This document shows positions 47,119 to 57,668 of a stretch of 64,000 bases of DNA, one piece after another. The stretch's first letter is position 1, and each line of letters opens with the position of its first letter. This DNA comes from Linanthus parryae (lineage: Eukaryota > Streptophyta > Magnoliopsida > Ericales > Polemoniaceae), in the NCBI GenBank assembly GCA_023055425.1, contig JALGPY010000006.1, positions 88,323,935-88,387,934 of the forward strand, written 5' to 3'. The notes beneath the pieces were generated by a model. The model was not told where the DNA came from and did not search any database. It was given only the letters and a program-made list of their open reading frames with translations. A program made the translations under genes and the position numbers.

Positions 47119-48010
47119 AATTGGAGGGAGCTCCTCAGAGGACGACCTAGTTCTCTAATCCCTTTGGGGGTTTTTTGGTTTCCTTGCATGGAGCAGTTTG
47201 GCGCGAGGGTTCTGTTTCTGGCACTAAAATCTGGTTCTGGCGCGATTGGTTTTTGGCGCATAGTAGGGTTCTGTTTCATCTGAGGCATAACCGGTGCATT
47301 TGGCATGACAATTTGTGGAACTCGTCATTGGTGCATCTGGTATGAAATACATCTGGAATTTGTTATGGTGCACTAGTTCTGGCGCTATTTCGAGTGCATT
47401 TGGACTACATTCCGTCATGTTTCTCAGTGAATGTATTCGAGTCTGGTTTTGGGTGGAGCATTTGATTCGGTTCTTGGAAGTTAAACTATTTGGGAAGGTG
47501 TGCTTATTTTTTATTCTATTGGGACGCATCCGTTTCTAGATTGGAGAGAAGAACGGTTCTAGTTGCTAGGCAATGAATCAAGGTGGAGATTCGTTAGGAG
47601 TGATTCAATGAAGCAATGTCCGGCGAAGCATCAAAGAAACGAGGAAACGAAGGAAGACAAAGACGAAGAAAAGCATCTGTATAATTTGTCCATTAACCGA
47701 AGGAATTCGTACGAATGTTTCGTGCGAATGAACGACTCATCCGTGCAATTAGGTATGGGCTGCGACGGTTCGTTTTGTTTCCAAATCCTTTTTGGAACGT
47801 TTCTTAATGTTTCTTCGGATTAATTTGGTATGCTAGTATAAATACATGCTAGGTTCAGGGCTTAGTGTTGTGTGGTTGTAATAACGAGATTTCTCTCAAT
47901 AAATATCAGGTTTTGGCCTTGGAGGTAGCTAGTATCAAAACTAGTGGACCTTGTTAATTATTATCTCTCATTCTTTACTTTCGTTCATCGTTCTTGCTTG
48001 AAACCCAAAG

Positions 48011-48640
48011 TATAATATATAGTATATGAAATTCAATTAAATACATTAAGATAATATAAACTAGGCTTAACTTCAAATCAACCTCCTTATTATCGTATGT
48101 CATGTTTGCAAACATTCTATTATGTTGGTGCTTGTAAAATTTTCATCCAAACACAGTTATATGTTGAGAGTAAAAAGGCCAATATGTTAATTAATATCAA
48201 ATTAAAAATTTATCAAACAAAGAAGAAATAAAAGTGAAGGAAGAAGATAATGGAAGGAAGAAGAAGAATGGTTTTTCAAGGACATTTCTCTACCTCTCTC
48301 TTACACTTTCTCTGCCCCTCTATCTAATTACCGTTCATATCTCTTTTTTGTTTCTCGCTCTCCCTCTACTTCTCTCTCTCTCAATCAAATCGCCATGTAA
48401 CAGGAGACCCGAACTTCTACACACTAATTACAGGAATATTTTGTGGGTGAATAAGTACATTTTTAAAGAGATGATCGACTACAATTGATCGTGAGTGATG
48501 GGACGGGAAAGTGGAGAGAGGTGGTGGGAAGTGAGGTGAAAGAAAGGGAAAGGAAAGAAAGAAAGAAAAAAACAAAGATGTGGCGCATTCATTCGTCGCG
48601 TCTCAATTATCTGTATACAGTATGAAAAATGATTTTTACG
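48011..48640. other. No recognisable gene
   Basis: AT-rich sequence with CT/AG-rich tracts (48290-48380 and 48500-48570). No feature identified. Confidence 0.4.
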
Positions 48641-49620
48641 CAAAAGAAAACTCAGTAAGAGTGGAATCCATAGCAAGAGAAAACAGAAGGAGACAGCAGA
48701 TGGTTACTCTAAAATCAAATTCAGTAAAGAATAAAAGGAAATAAAAAAGTAATGAAATTGAATATAGACAAAGATTAAAAAAGCTCAAAAAATCCCAGCT
48801 TGTGTCTAAATTATTTATCACTCCACATATTATAAAGCTACATGACAAGATGACTACATAGCGGAAAAAGTGGATGTGCAAGGTAGGTTTAGGATGGTTG
48901 ACGCATCTTCACATTAAGGAAACAAGCAAGCGTTTTAATGCTTTTACCTGTAATGCATACGATTTGGAACGATTCTTGCATGCACACAACAACTCTGTCC
49001 AGATAAATGGTGAAATAGTTGGTTGACTGTTAGGTATCATTTGCACGAGGATAAATTTCAAGCCTATGCTAGTGGTATGGAGACAAAAAGGGTGGCTAGA
49101 AGGATCAAGCTCATTTAACCGTTCTTGGGGATCCAACACTATATTTCTTGGTTTCTTACTAAAGAGAATAAATACATTCTTACAGAAAAATGAAGGGACA
49201 TGATGTTGCGTTTGTGTTGGCTTGTTTTGGAATGCCGACATCAAGGAGTTTGGAAAATACTAGCACACTATGTTGTTGCTTTAGAGCACCTCAAAAGTTT
49301 TACTGGACAAACATAGTTGGATAACTTCCGGACCCAACAAAAGATGGTCTACCTGAAAAAAACACATCGTGCTGCGGGATATGTGATGATACTCATGGTA
49401 CTTATTTTACTATTTTTTCTTGCTATATTAATACAATTTTCCAGTTTTTAACATAAATATCTATGAATTCAGTTAAACTATCTTTTAATTCAAGAAGTTG
49501 TACTTGGAAAAGTTTAGTCCAAAGCTTCCAAATAATCCTGAAAGTTTCCATAATAAAGATGAAAAACCCAAATTAAAGTTTTGGACAAGAGAAGATGTGG
49601 CACAGATGTGGAACTTGGAA
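48641..49620 (+). repeat. Direct repeat R1, possible gene fragment
   Basis: Shares long stretches with 50270-51265, for example CTCAGTAAGAGTGGAATCC against CTGTAAGAGTGAAAGTCC, and ATTAAGGAAACAAGCAAGC in both. It includes protein-like text (AFVLACFGMPTSRSLENTST near 49210 and KLKFWTREDVAQMWNL near 49575) with a possible intron between. The family is not recognised. It ends where a copia fragment begins. Confidence 0.6.
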
Positions 49621-49624
49621 CAGA

Positions 49625-49918
49625 AAGCTGCAGATAAAAGCTTAAAGTGTCTCAAGGCCTTGAAAGAGGATTTAAAGCTTTGGCACAGAAAGCTTGGTCA
49701 CATTATCTTGCATACCTTGAACAAGTAGATCTCCAAAGATCTTGTAAGAGGATTACCATCTATCAGGTTCAAAGATGATGAAGTATGAAAAGCTTATGCT
49801 CAAGTTAAGCAGACCAGAAGCTCATTCAAGCAAAAGAAATTTGTAAAGACTTCTAGACCTATTGAATTACTTCACATGAATATATGTGGTCCTATGAGGA
49901 CTCCAACTCCAAAAGGTA
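49625..49918 (+). pseudogene. Copia integrase fragment (SIRE-like)
   Basis: Short pol fragment with the pre-integrase LWHRKLGHIILHTLNK followed by a stop, then KDLVRGLPSIRFKDDE and ELLHMNICGPMRTPTPKG, where asparagine replaces the usual catalytic aspartate (MDLCGPM). The text matches the SIRE/Maximus type of copia. It is cut on the right by a Tat-type LTR fragment. Confidence 0.85.
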
Positions 49919-49919
49919 A

Positions 49920-50259
49920 GAGGTTTAATGACCACGTTTCCCATAAATGCGGACAATCGTGTAGCATGCCCTATATATACGGTCGAATGTACCGTTACGA
50001 GGCGGATATCTAGTAGTCACTCATGGGCACATTAACTCCTAGTAACAGTCACTCCTGTACTATATATAGGAACGTTAGCCTTCTATGGCAACTCTCGGAT
50101 CTCTTGATAGTCGTTATACTGTCTCTCTCTCAAGAATAGTTAACAAGTGCTTACTCTTCCCCTAAACTCACCGGAAATCTCTTCGTGCTTTCTGTTCTTG
50201 TTCCTGTTCTATGTTTCAGGTGTACACTTGGATCTTCTCCCAGGATTTCGTTGTACACA
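49920..50259 (-). mobile_element. Tat-type LTR fragment
   Basis: Ends CAGGATTTCGTTGTACACA, matching the reverse complement of the 22791 LTR start (CTGCAGGATTCTCTCGTACACA region). It also shares the style of CTATATATACGGTCGAA and CCGTTACGAGG. Opposite in orientation to that LTR on the plus strand, and diverged. No TSD was identified. Confidence 0.6.
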
Positions 50260-50269
50260 ACAATATAAT

Positions 50270-51265
50270 AAAAATTCTGTAAGAGTGAAAGTCCATGGCA
50301 CCGATACAGCAAAAGCCCTTTCATGTTGGGACATAATGAGAAAAGAAAAGGAGACAACATATTGGTATCCTAAAATCAAATTCAGTAAAAAATTAAAGGA
50401 AATCCAAAAGAAATGAAATTGAAGATAGGCAAATAATATAAAAACTCAAAACACCCCAGTTGGTGTCTAAATTCATATTATAAAGCTACATGAGAAGATG
50501 ACTACAAAGCAGAAAATGTAGATGTACGAGGTAAGTCTAGGAAGGTTGTTGCATCTTCACATTAAGGAAACAAGCAAGCATTTTAATGATTTTAGCTGTA
50601 ATGTATACGATATGGAACGTCTATTATATGCGCTAACCACTCTGTCCAGATAACTGATGAAATAGTTGGTTGACTGTAAGGTATCAGTTGCACCGGGGGA
50701 AAATTTCAAGCTTGATGCTAAGGGTATGAAGACAAAAAGGGTGGCTAGAAGGATCGAGCTCGTTTAACCGTTCCTCGGGATCCAACCTATCATTCTTGGT
50801 TTCTTGCTAAGGAGAATAAAGACATTCTTTTAGAAATATGAAGAAACATGATGTTGCATTTGTTTTGGCTTTTTTTGGAATGCCGACATCAAAGAGTTTG
50901 GAAAACACTACCACGCTATGTTGTCTCTTTAGAGCGCCTCAAAAGTGTTAATGGACAAACATAGTTGGATTACTTCCGGAACCAACAAAAGAAGGTCCAC
51001 CTGAAAAAAACTCATCGTGTCGCAATATATGTGACGATACTCATGGTACAACTTTTACTATTTTCCCTGCTATATTAATACAATTCATGTTTTAAACAGA
51101 AATATCTACGGATTCACTTAAAATATCTTTTAAATCAAGATTTTTTACTCGAAGAAGTTTAGTCCAAAACTTTGAGATAATATTGAAGGTTGCCAAAATA
51201 AAGATGAAAAAATCAGATTAAAGTTTTGGAAAACAGAAGATGTGGCACAGAGGTTGAACTTTGTC
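50270..51265 (+). repeat. Direct repeat R2
   Basis: Second copy of R1. Shared text includes GAAGATGACTACAAAGC-like sequence and the AAGAAGTTTAGTCCAAA segment near 51140. It has more stops than R1. It carries no copia insert at the R1 junction point; beyond 51265 the sequence differs. Confidence 0.6.
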
Positions 51266-51365
51266 TAAAAGAACATAAGCAACTTGAGTAAATGTTTTTC
51301 TATAACTTACAGTTTCTTCTCTGTGTGAAGAAAATATATAATTTATGTTATTTAGTATTTTGTTT

Positions 51366-51745
51366 CTTTGTTGCAGTTAAAGCTGGAGACATCAAATGAA
51401 CCAATAAATGGTTCAAGGCTTGCTCCAATTGTCCAAACAAATCATCCGCCTGATAAATTATGGACAATATGTATGAAACTTTTTGAACAAAATTTTTAGT
51501 CAACTTTGAATTTTTGACGGAGAAGTTTTCAGGAGAATGCACAAAAGGAATTGATGTCCAAAGATGAAGGGGAGGCAGCTGGTGAAGAGAGTGCTGATGT
51601 TGGGGATGATGAGGAAAATGAGCGAGACGTAAGAAATTGCTACATCCAAAAAGGTAAAAAAGAGAATAGCAGAAGGTTAGAAGTTCAAGTAGGAAAATTC
51701 CGATTCCTGTTAGTAGTGGGTCTACTAATGCTGACACGGAGGTAA
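51366..51745 (+). other. Possible exons of an unidentified gene
   Basis: After a TTGCAG acceptor near 51376 the plus strand reads LKLETSNEPINGSRLAPIVQ, then, after a gap with a stop, an acidic stretch KDEGEAAGEESADVGDDEEN (51551-51745). This looks like degraded gene sequence, perhaps the same gene as R1/R2. Family unknown. Confidence 0.3.
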
Positions 51746-52074
51746 GTATAAACATCCGTAGTTCACTTTATTGTTTAATACATTTTAAGTGTATATTAAG
51801 AATATCGTGTATTTAATTACTAATTCTATTTATTTTTTGGTCATATTTGGTCACATCCAATCTACCCCCAAAGTCATTTCTACTGCATGGGTCTCTGGAG
51901 ATCAAGGGAAACATTCGGTGTAATATCTGTGGCAAGGCATAGCTCATCATTTGAAGGTCCATCTGTCTAATTACCGAGGAAATAAAAAAGAAACCGACAA
52001 AATATTTGGAATTCAAGCCCCTCATGTCCTATGCTTATCATTGATTTTTACACTACTACATGCCACATGTCTAT

Positions 52075-52995
52075 CTGAACTTGTTTGACAACAAAGATGC
52101 ATACCTCACTACATTCACGAGTAATCCTTACTAATCTTGATGGTCATCATTACTAATCAATTTCCTTATTTCTTCTTCTAATCAAACGTTCATTCGTGCA
52201 TGGATTATGTCTTGAATATTTGTAGTTTGGCTTATTTAACTAGAGGAAGAGAGGGGCACATTTGCACATAAATGTGGTTTGGTAATGATGCATGTATTTC
52301 TTTCGACCACTCTAAGACTATTCTCAATCTCATCAACTACATATTATGATCTTTAAGTGCATACATTTTGACTTTAATGACTTAGGTGACTGATTCTTAT
52401 TTTATGTGCCTTCAACTTCACGAGAAGAACTGACATACTATAAAAAAGAGAATCTTTTACCTTAGCTGGTACCATGTTCGTAAAACTCATTCTGCGGGAA
52501 GCAACAGTACTCTAGGGAGATCGGGAAGAAGGTTGCTACGGAAACGGCAAAAGGGAACTCCAAATCTTTGCCCAGCCAAAGGGCCACGCCCAAAAACACG
52601 GGGTTTTCATCCAATTGATCAACTGAGAGGATGCATTCTTTTCGTATCGCCATCCTAGGGGGCGGACAAAGCTCTGCTTGTTAACTTCGGTTACCCTGTG
52701 GGGATACAAGACCCCCCTCTTATCTTGAAAACCGACACCGATCTTGGATGAAAGAAGGAACTGCTACTTCGGGCTAGGCTGGGCAAACGTGGGAACTGTA
52801 CCAGCAAACTACCTTCCATCTTTTCTCCCGTTTACATATTGAGAATATCATTAAATTTCAAGTTCATTTATCTTATTATAATATTACTTATAATTCTTGT
52901 TCAGCCCCTCGACAATTTGAGAGATTTCAATATCTTTGACCAAATTATTGGTGATTTGGAAGAGATGAAATATTTAAGTAATAGTATTATTATCA
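52075..52995 (+). repeat. Direct repeat S1, interrupted
   Basis: Matches 54235-54805: both read GATTATGTCTTGAATAT, TTTGGCTTATTTAACTAG, and later TATAATTCTTGT and CCCTCGACAAT/GAAT. S1 is interrupted at 52475-52825 by a block absent from S2. Confidence 0.8.
52475..52825. other. GC-richer inserted block, possibly organellar
   Basis: An about 350-base block missing from the S2 repeat, with clearly higher GC than its neighbours. It contains CATCCTAGGGGGCGGACAAAG and an open minus-strand stretch (52462-52653; LGKDLEFPFAVSVATFFPIS). Its base composition and style suggest plant mitochondrial DNA, but I cannot name the source gene. A transposon fragment is the alternative. Confidence 0.35.
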
Positions 52996-53866
52996 TTCAA
53001 CGAGTTCCCAAGTGAGCGTTATATGCCTCGGTTAAACTACAACCGAGTTACCAAGTTTTAATTAGCCGTAAAATATATAATGACGTAAAATTCTACTCTA
53101 TTGTTCCTAGTTAATTTTTTCGATCGACTAATAGCTCAATTAACCTATCTGGGTAATTTAATGCTTTCACTAGCCAATTACACATGATCTCTATATTGTT
53201 GATCAGGAGATACAAAGATGGATTAAGAACATGAATTAAACATAGCAAGAAATTTCATCATCAATTAAGTCATTGAAACATGAATCAAATCCATAATTCG
53301 CCAAAACGGCTTTAAGCCCTAGCTACCATTGAGAAATAACAATATAAAACATAGCTACTACTGCTCATGATCAAAACGACAAGAATTTTTAAGATCATGA
53401 TTAAAACAACGAAAAGATAAAGTGTACAGAGGTCAAACGGTAGAATACTCGCGTCCACCAGGAACTCCAGCTCGAATTATTGTCTCCAACCTTGTCCTCT
53501 CCGTCTCCCCTCCGAACAACGTCCTAGGGATCTTATATACGTTCCTTAAAATTCCCAAGCCTTTTAAGAATGATTAAAATTTTTTTTCATAATAACTCAA
53601 CCGAATTTCTCAGTGTCACGAACAGATGAAGTCCTCGTGTGAAGATCTCCGTGCTAAGAGATTTTCTGTCTTCGTAGGAAGATCTTCCTAATTTTCAACA
53701 ACATGATATTGTAGGAATACTTTGATGCATTTTTTTAAATTTTTGAAGTGTTTCTCTTCGTACGAACACATTTTATGTTCGTGCGAAGACCACCTGGGAG
53801 CTTCCTGGATGTCCTTATTTTCCCTTCGTGCAAAGGCTATGTTGTCTTCGTGCAAAGACATGTCTT
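52996..53866. other. No recognisable gene
   Basis: AT-rich intergenic sequence; repeated TTCGTG(C/T)GAAGA-like words near 53635-53860. No gene identified. Confidence 0.4.
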
Positions 53867-53954
53867 TCTTCTTCTTCTTCTTCTTCTTCTTCTTCTTCTT
53901 CTTCTTCTTCTTCTTCTTCTTCTTCTTCTTCTTCTTCTTCTTCTTCTTCTTCTT
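53867..53954. repeat. (TTC)n microsatellite
   Basis: About 29 TTC units. The long poly-E, poly-K, poly-S, poly-L and poly-F ORFs here are artefacts of this repeat. Confidence 0.97.
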
Positions 53955-54234
53955 TTCTTCCAAAGATCGTTTCTTCTGTCCAATGGATCTCCTCATGCAT
54001 TAATCCTGCAAATCACCACACGGACACTACTGAAAAGATTAAATGTGATAAATTATTCAAATCATACGTAAAATCATGCAAGAAACGCCCGAACTGTACA
54101 TTTAAGCTAAAAAAACATCCGAAAATCATTTTCTTCTTATTTTGGCTTGATCTCGTCACTTCGCACCGAAAGGCACACAAATAACAATATAGCGCGTACT
54201 AAGGATAACTCTTATGAAGGAGTTATCAAAGATG

Positions 54235-54805
54235 TAGACCTCACTGCAAATCGTGAGTAAGTCTTACTAATCTTAATGGTTCATTACTAATCAATTTCCT
54301 TATTTCATATTCTAATCAAATGTTTATACGTTCATGGATTATGTCTTGAATATAGATGGTTTGGCTTATTTAACTAGGGAAGAGGGTGACACCTTTAAGA
54401 AGAAATGTGATTTGGTAATGATGTATTTCTTTCAAACACTCTAAGACTATTCTCAATCTCATTAATTACATACTATGATCTTTATGAGTGCAAACATTTT
54501 GAATTTTTAATGACTTGGGTGACTGATTCTTATTTGATGTGTCTTCAACTTCACGACAAGAACCGACATACTATAATAAAAAGATGATATGGTAACTTAG
54601 CTGTTACCATGTCGTAAGCTTTCTCCCTTTTTCATATTGTGAATTTCATTCAATTTGAAGTTCATTATCTTGTTATTTGCTTACTTATAATTCTTGTCTA
54701 GTCCCTCGACGAATCGAGAGATTTTAATATATTTCACCAATTTATTGGTGAATTTGAAGAGTTGCAATATGTAGGTAATACTGTTACTATCATTCACTTA
54801 GTTGT
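54235..54805 (+). repeat. Direct repeat S2
   Basis: Uninterrupted partner of S1, joined directly as TTACCATGTCGTAAGCTTTCTCCC where S1 has the extra block. Confidence 0.8.
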
Positions 54806-54890
54806 TACTATTTTTATATGTTGGGTATTTTTTAATTCAAACGGTGGCAGTGAACATGGGTAAAGCAACAATCGAAGTTTTGGTTAGTGA

Positions 54891-55950
54891 TGCATGTGTC
54901 CATGAGTGCTTAGTGCACTGTGAGTATTTGGTATATTGGTCGGTGTAGTTTTGTTGGGGCAACCTTTTGGTCAAAGTCGGCAAAGACTTTGTTATGGCAA
55001 CAACTATTTGCATTTGTTTTGGAAACAAGTACATTACTTTGGTAGCAATGGTCAAAGTTAATTTGTGTTTGGAAAAAAATCTTTGACGTGGGGTTTCTTT
55101 GGTAGCCTCCTTTCTTGGTTTGGAAACAATTGTTTTGGACGAATTGTTTTCCGAGTTTGTCTCAGATTAGTTTTGGTCGTTTCTTTGAATCCAAGTCTTT
55201 TACTAGTATAAATAGATTCTAGGGTCATGAATTTGAGTAGTGTGCTTGTAATTGGTTTTCGCTTCTCATCAATAAATTGGTTTGGTTTGACTGTGGACGT
55301 AGCTAGTCTCAAAACTAGTGAACCACATAATTCTTGTGTTCTTGATCTTACTCTTGTTGTTCTTGCTCTCTCTTGCTTTCTTGCGTATTGGAATCCTAAC
55401 AAGTGGTATCAGATCCATGTTCAAGAGGAGCGATGGCGTTGTGTGCATGTGTCCATGAGTGCTTAGTGCACTGTGAGTATTTGGTATATTAGACGGTATT
55501 GTTTTGTCGGGGCAACTTGTTGGTCAAAGTCAGCAAAGACTTTGTTTTTGCAACAATTGTTTGCATTTGTTTTTGGAAACAAGTTCATTGCTTTGGTAGC
55601 AATGGTCAAAGTTAATTGGTGTTTGGAAAAAAATCTTGGACGTGGGTTTTCTCTGGTAGACTGCTTTCTTGGTTAGGACAAAATTGTTTTCGACGATTGT
55701 TTTCCTAGTTTGTATCTGATTAGTTTTAGTCGTTGCTTTTGCTCCAAATCTTGTACTATCATAAATAGATGCTAGGTTCGTAACTTTGAGTAGTGTGCTT
55801 GTAATTGGTTTGACTTCTCATCAATAAATTAGATTGGTTTGACCGTAGAAGTAGCTATTTTAAAACTAGCGAACCACGTAATTCTTGTGTACTTGATTTT
55901 ACTCTTGTTTTTCTTGTTCTCTTGCTTTCTCGCTTATTGGAATCCTAAAA
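54891..55950 (+). mobile_element. TRIM (terminal-repeat retrotransposon in miniature)
   Basis: Two LTRs of about 510 bases, 54891-55401 and 55444-55950, both starting TGCATGTGTCCATGAGTGC and ending GAATCCTAA(C/A)A, are separated by only 42 bases. The internal part holds a primer site (TGGTATCAGATC, 55404-55415) and a purine-rich GTTCAAGAGGAGCGATGG. No coding capacity; it must borrow proteins from a copia element. The internal leader matches the gag leader of the element at 45937, so it probably arose from a related copia by loss of everything between the gag start and the 3' LTR. No matching TSD was found. Confidence 0.88.
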
Positions 55951-56611
55951 CTATTCCATTGGATTTTAACAATATCTTTTCTTGAACTTATTTTACTGTA
56001 AATTGACTAACTTTGACCATACAATAGATTGTTGTGATTTTAAGTGTGACAAGAATACATTGGTTAGTGATGGCCATCCGCTTTGTTCAGAAGGAGATAT
56101 ACATTTTGGATTCGATGATAAGTTGTGGCTCTCTGGAGAAGTAGATAGTGAAGAAGGTAGATCAGTTTCACAAAATTTTGTCTGAGCCCGTCAAAGAAGA
56201 GTAGAAAGATAATGTTAGATTTTGGACTATTTAGTACAAGAATGAAGATGTTCCTGAATGACCAAATGTGTAATTTTTTTAGTTCATTAATTTTTTTAAC
56301 TTCTGCTTTGAAAAATATATCTTTGTGCGTAAGAATGTTTTCACTCTTATATGCCATAGTATCTCAGGTACAACTGTTGTGCATATGCATGCTTCTTGAT
56401 GCATTATTTGAGAGACCTCATCCCGCATTCTCAGACACAATTCTCCTTCAACGAAGATTAACTTAGATTGTGTACAACGAATGAAATGGATAGGTGGGTC
56501 TCCAACATCCACAATGAATAATTTCTTGGTGAATTTAAAGATTTTATGAAGGTGGAGAAGAATCAAGATGATTTTGCATGTCTCTTAAAGCCACATTCCA
56601 AATAATTTCGG
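55951..56611. other. No recognisable gene
   Basis: AT-rich sequence with short ORFs (55982-56185, 56212-56466) of no known family. Left border of the second duplicated segment is near 56612. Confidence 0.4.
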
Positions 56612-56687
56612 TTCTACAAAGTCACCCGACAACAACGCCTCGCCATATGTACTATTCAGGTATGAATGAGCACGAAAGTTAGGATGT

Positions 56688-56925
56688 ATGCCTTAATTGT
56701 GTTACTGTAGCTGGAACCCGGTCTCCGTACACCGGGAAACGATGGACACACATTTTAGACTTGCCTAAGGACTGTGGTTAAGAATACACATATTTCTACT
56801 GAGATGACGAATTTCACAGGCCATGCTATGCTAAAGAATTTCGAAAACTACACAATGCTTTTACTACAATACATAAGAGACTCGAGATTGCCGAGAATGA
56901 CTCAAAGATGTCTCCTACCTACGTA
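56688..56925 (+). pseudogene. GRF zinc-finger gene, broken copy
   Basis: Counterpart of 17063-17215. The ATG is followed by a stop at codon 3, and further stops replace tryptophan codons in the finger. Beyond the finger this copy keeps a longer open tail with EFRKLHNAFTTIHKRLEIAE, ending at a GTAAG donor. It shows that the ancestral gene had a C-terminal helix and at least one intron. Confidence 0.65.
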
Positions 56926-57574
56926 AGATTGTTTTCATTAGTTATGTTCTTCACTTTAAGCCAATAATACTAAGCAAGTGAGGGCATGTTAACAATAGTT
57001 TTCAAATTAAGCGAGTTGTTTTATAAGAATTATTTATCTTATCAGTGTTAATTTATCTTTCTTTCTCTTTAGGTTATCTTTTTTGTTTAGAAATGCATTC
57101 CGTTGTTTTTTTTTTTTTTTTTGGTAAAATGTTATTTTTCATTTTATAAGTTTTATCTAGGCTAAAAAAGTCATTGTCCTGATCTGTTTTTTTTGCCTTT
57201 TAGAGTAATCGACTCCCTAGGACGCACCAATTTTTTACCCCAAGTTCCCATCTCTATTCATGCTGTTAAAGAAAGACGAAAAGTAACTTCACCCGAGAAA
57301 TGTGAAGCTCTGTGAATAAATAAATAAATATTCTCACAACTGTATGAGAGCCCTTTGCATACATTCCTTCTCGAGAGGCAATCCAATAATTCCTTCTTGG
57401 TAGAGGATAAAATATAATTTGGAATAACCTAAGCTGTCAAGAATTAAGTTAATCAAGATTATTTGATAAAAACAATTATATAACACGTTGACAAAATCTC
57501 ACGAACCCAATTACAAAATTCATCTGGTACGCCCACCCTTATTCAGTTGACTCCCGATGTCATGGCTTGCATGC

Positions 57575-57582
57575 TATATAAA
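57575..57582 (+). promoter_or_regulatory. TATA box of GLOX copy B (TATATAAA)
   Basis: Canonical TATATAAA lies 87 bases before the ATG at 57669; copy A has TATTTAAA here. The surrounding promoter is otherwise almost the same, with a small deletion and an AC-rich leader in copy B. Confidence 0.8.
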
Positions 57583-57668
57583 GCCCACGTTCCCAACACA
57601 AATAGACAGAGTAAAAAGAAAATACTACTATTACATAACTACACAACAACAACAAAAAAGCTTTGGTC

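Larger units (their letters stand above)
45937..48010 (+). mobile_element. Gag-only copia element with two LTRs
   Basis: Two related copies of an about 400-base LTR are seen: 45937-46333 and 47594 to about 48010, both starting TAGGAGTGATTCAATGAAG. A purine tract, AAGGTGGAGATT, precedes the right LTR, whose TG start has become CG. A degraded primer site follows the left LTR. Only gag lies between, so pol was deleted or never present. The LTR shares motifs with the TRIM at 54891 (GGTAGCTAGTATCAAAACTAGTG-type text). Confidence 0.8.

Noticed and set aside
53688..54184. Long poly-glutamate, poly-lysine, poly-serine, poly-leucine and poly-phenylalanine ORFs
   Set aside because: All are translations of the same (TTC)n microsatellite on both strands.
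54841..55055. Minus-strand ORF across the TRIM left LTR
   Set aside because: It overlaps the LTR border and has no protein-like features.
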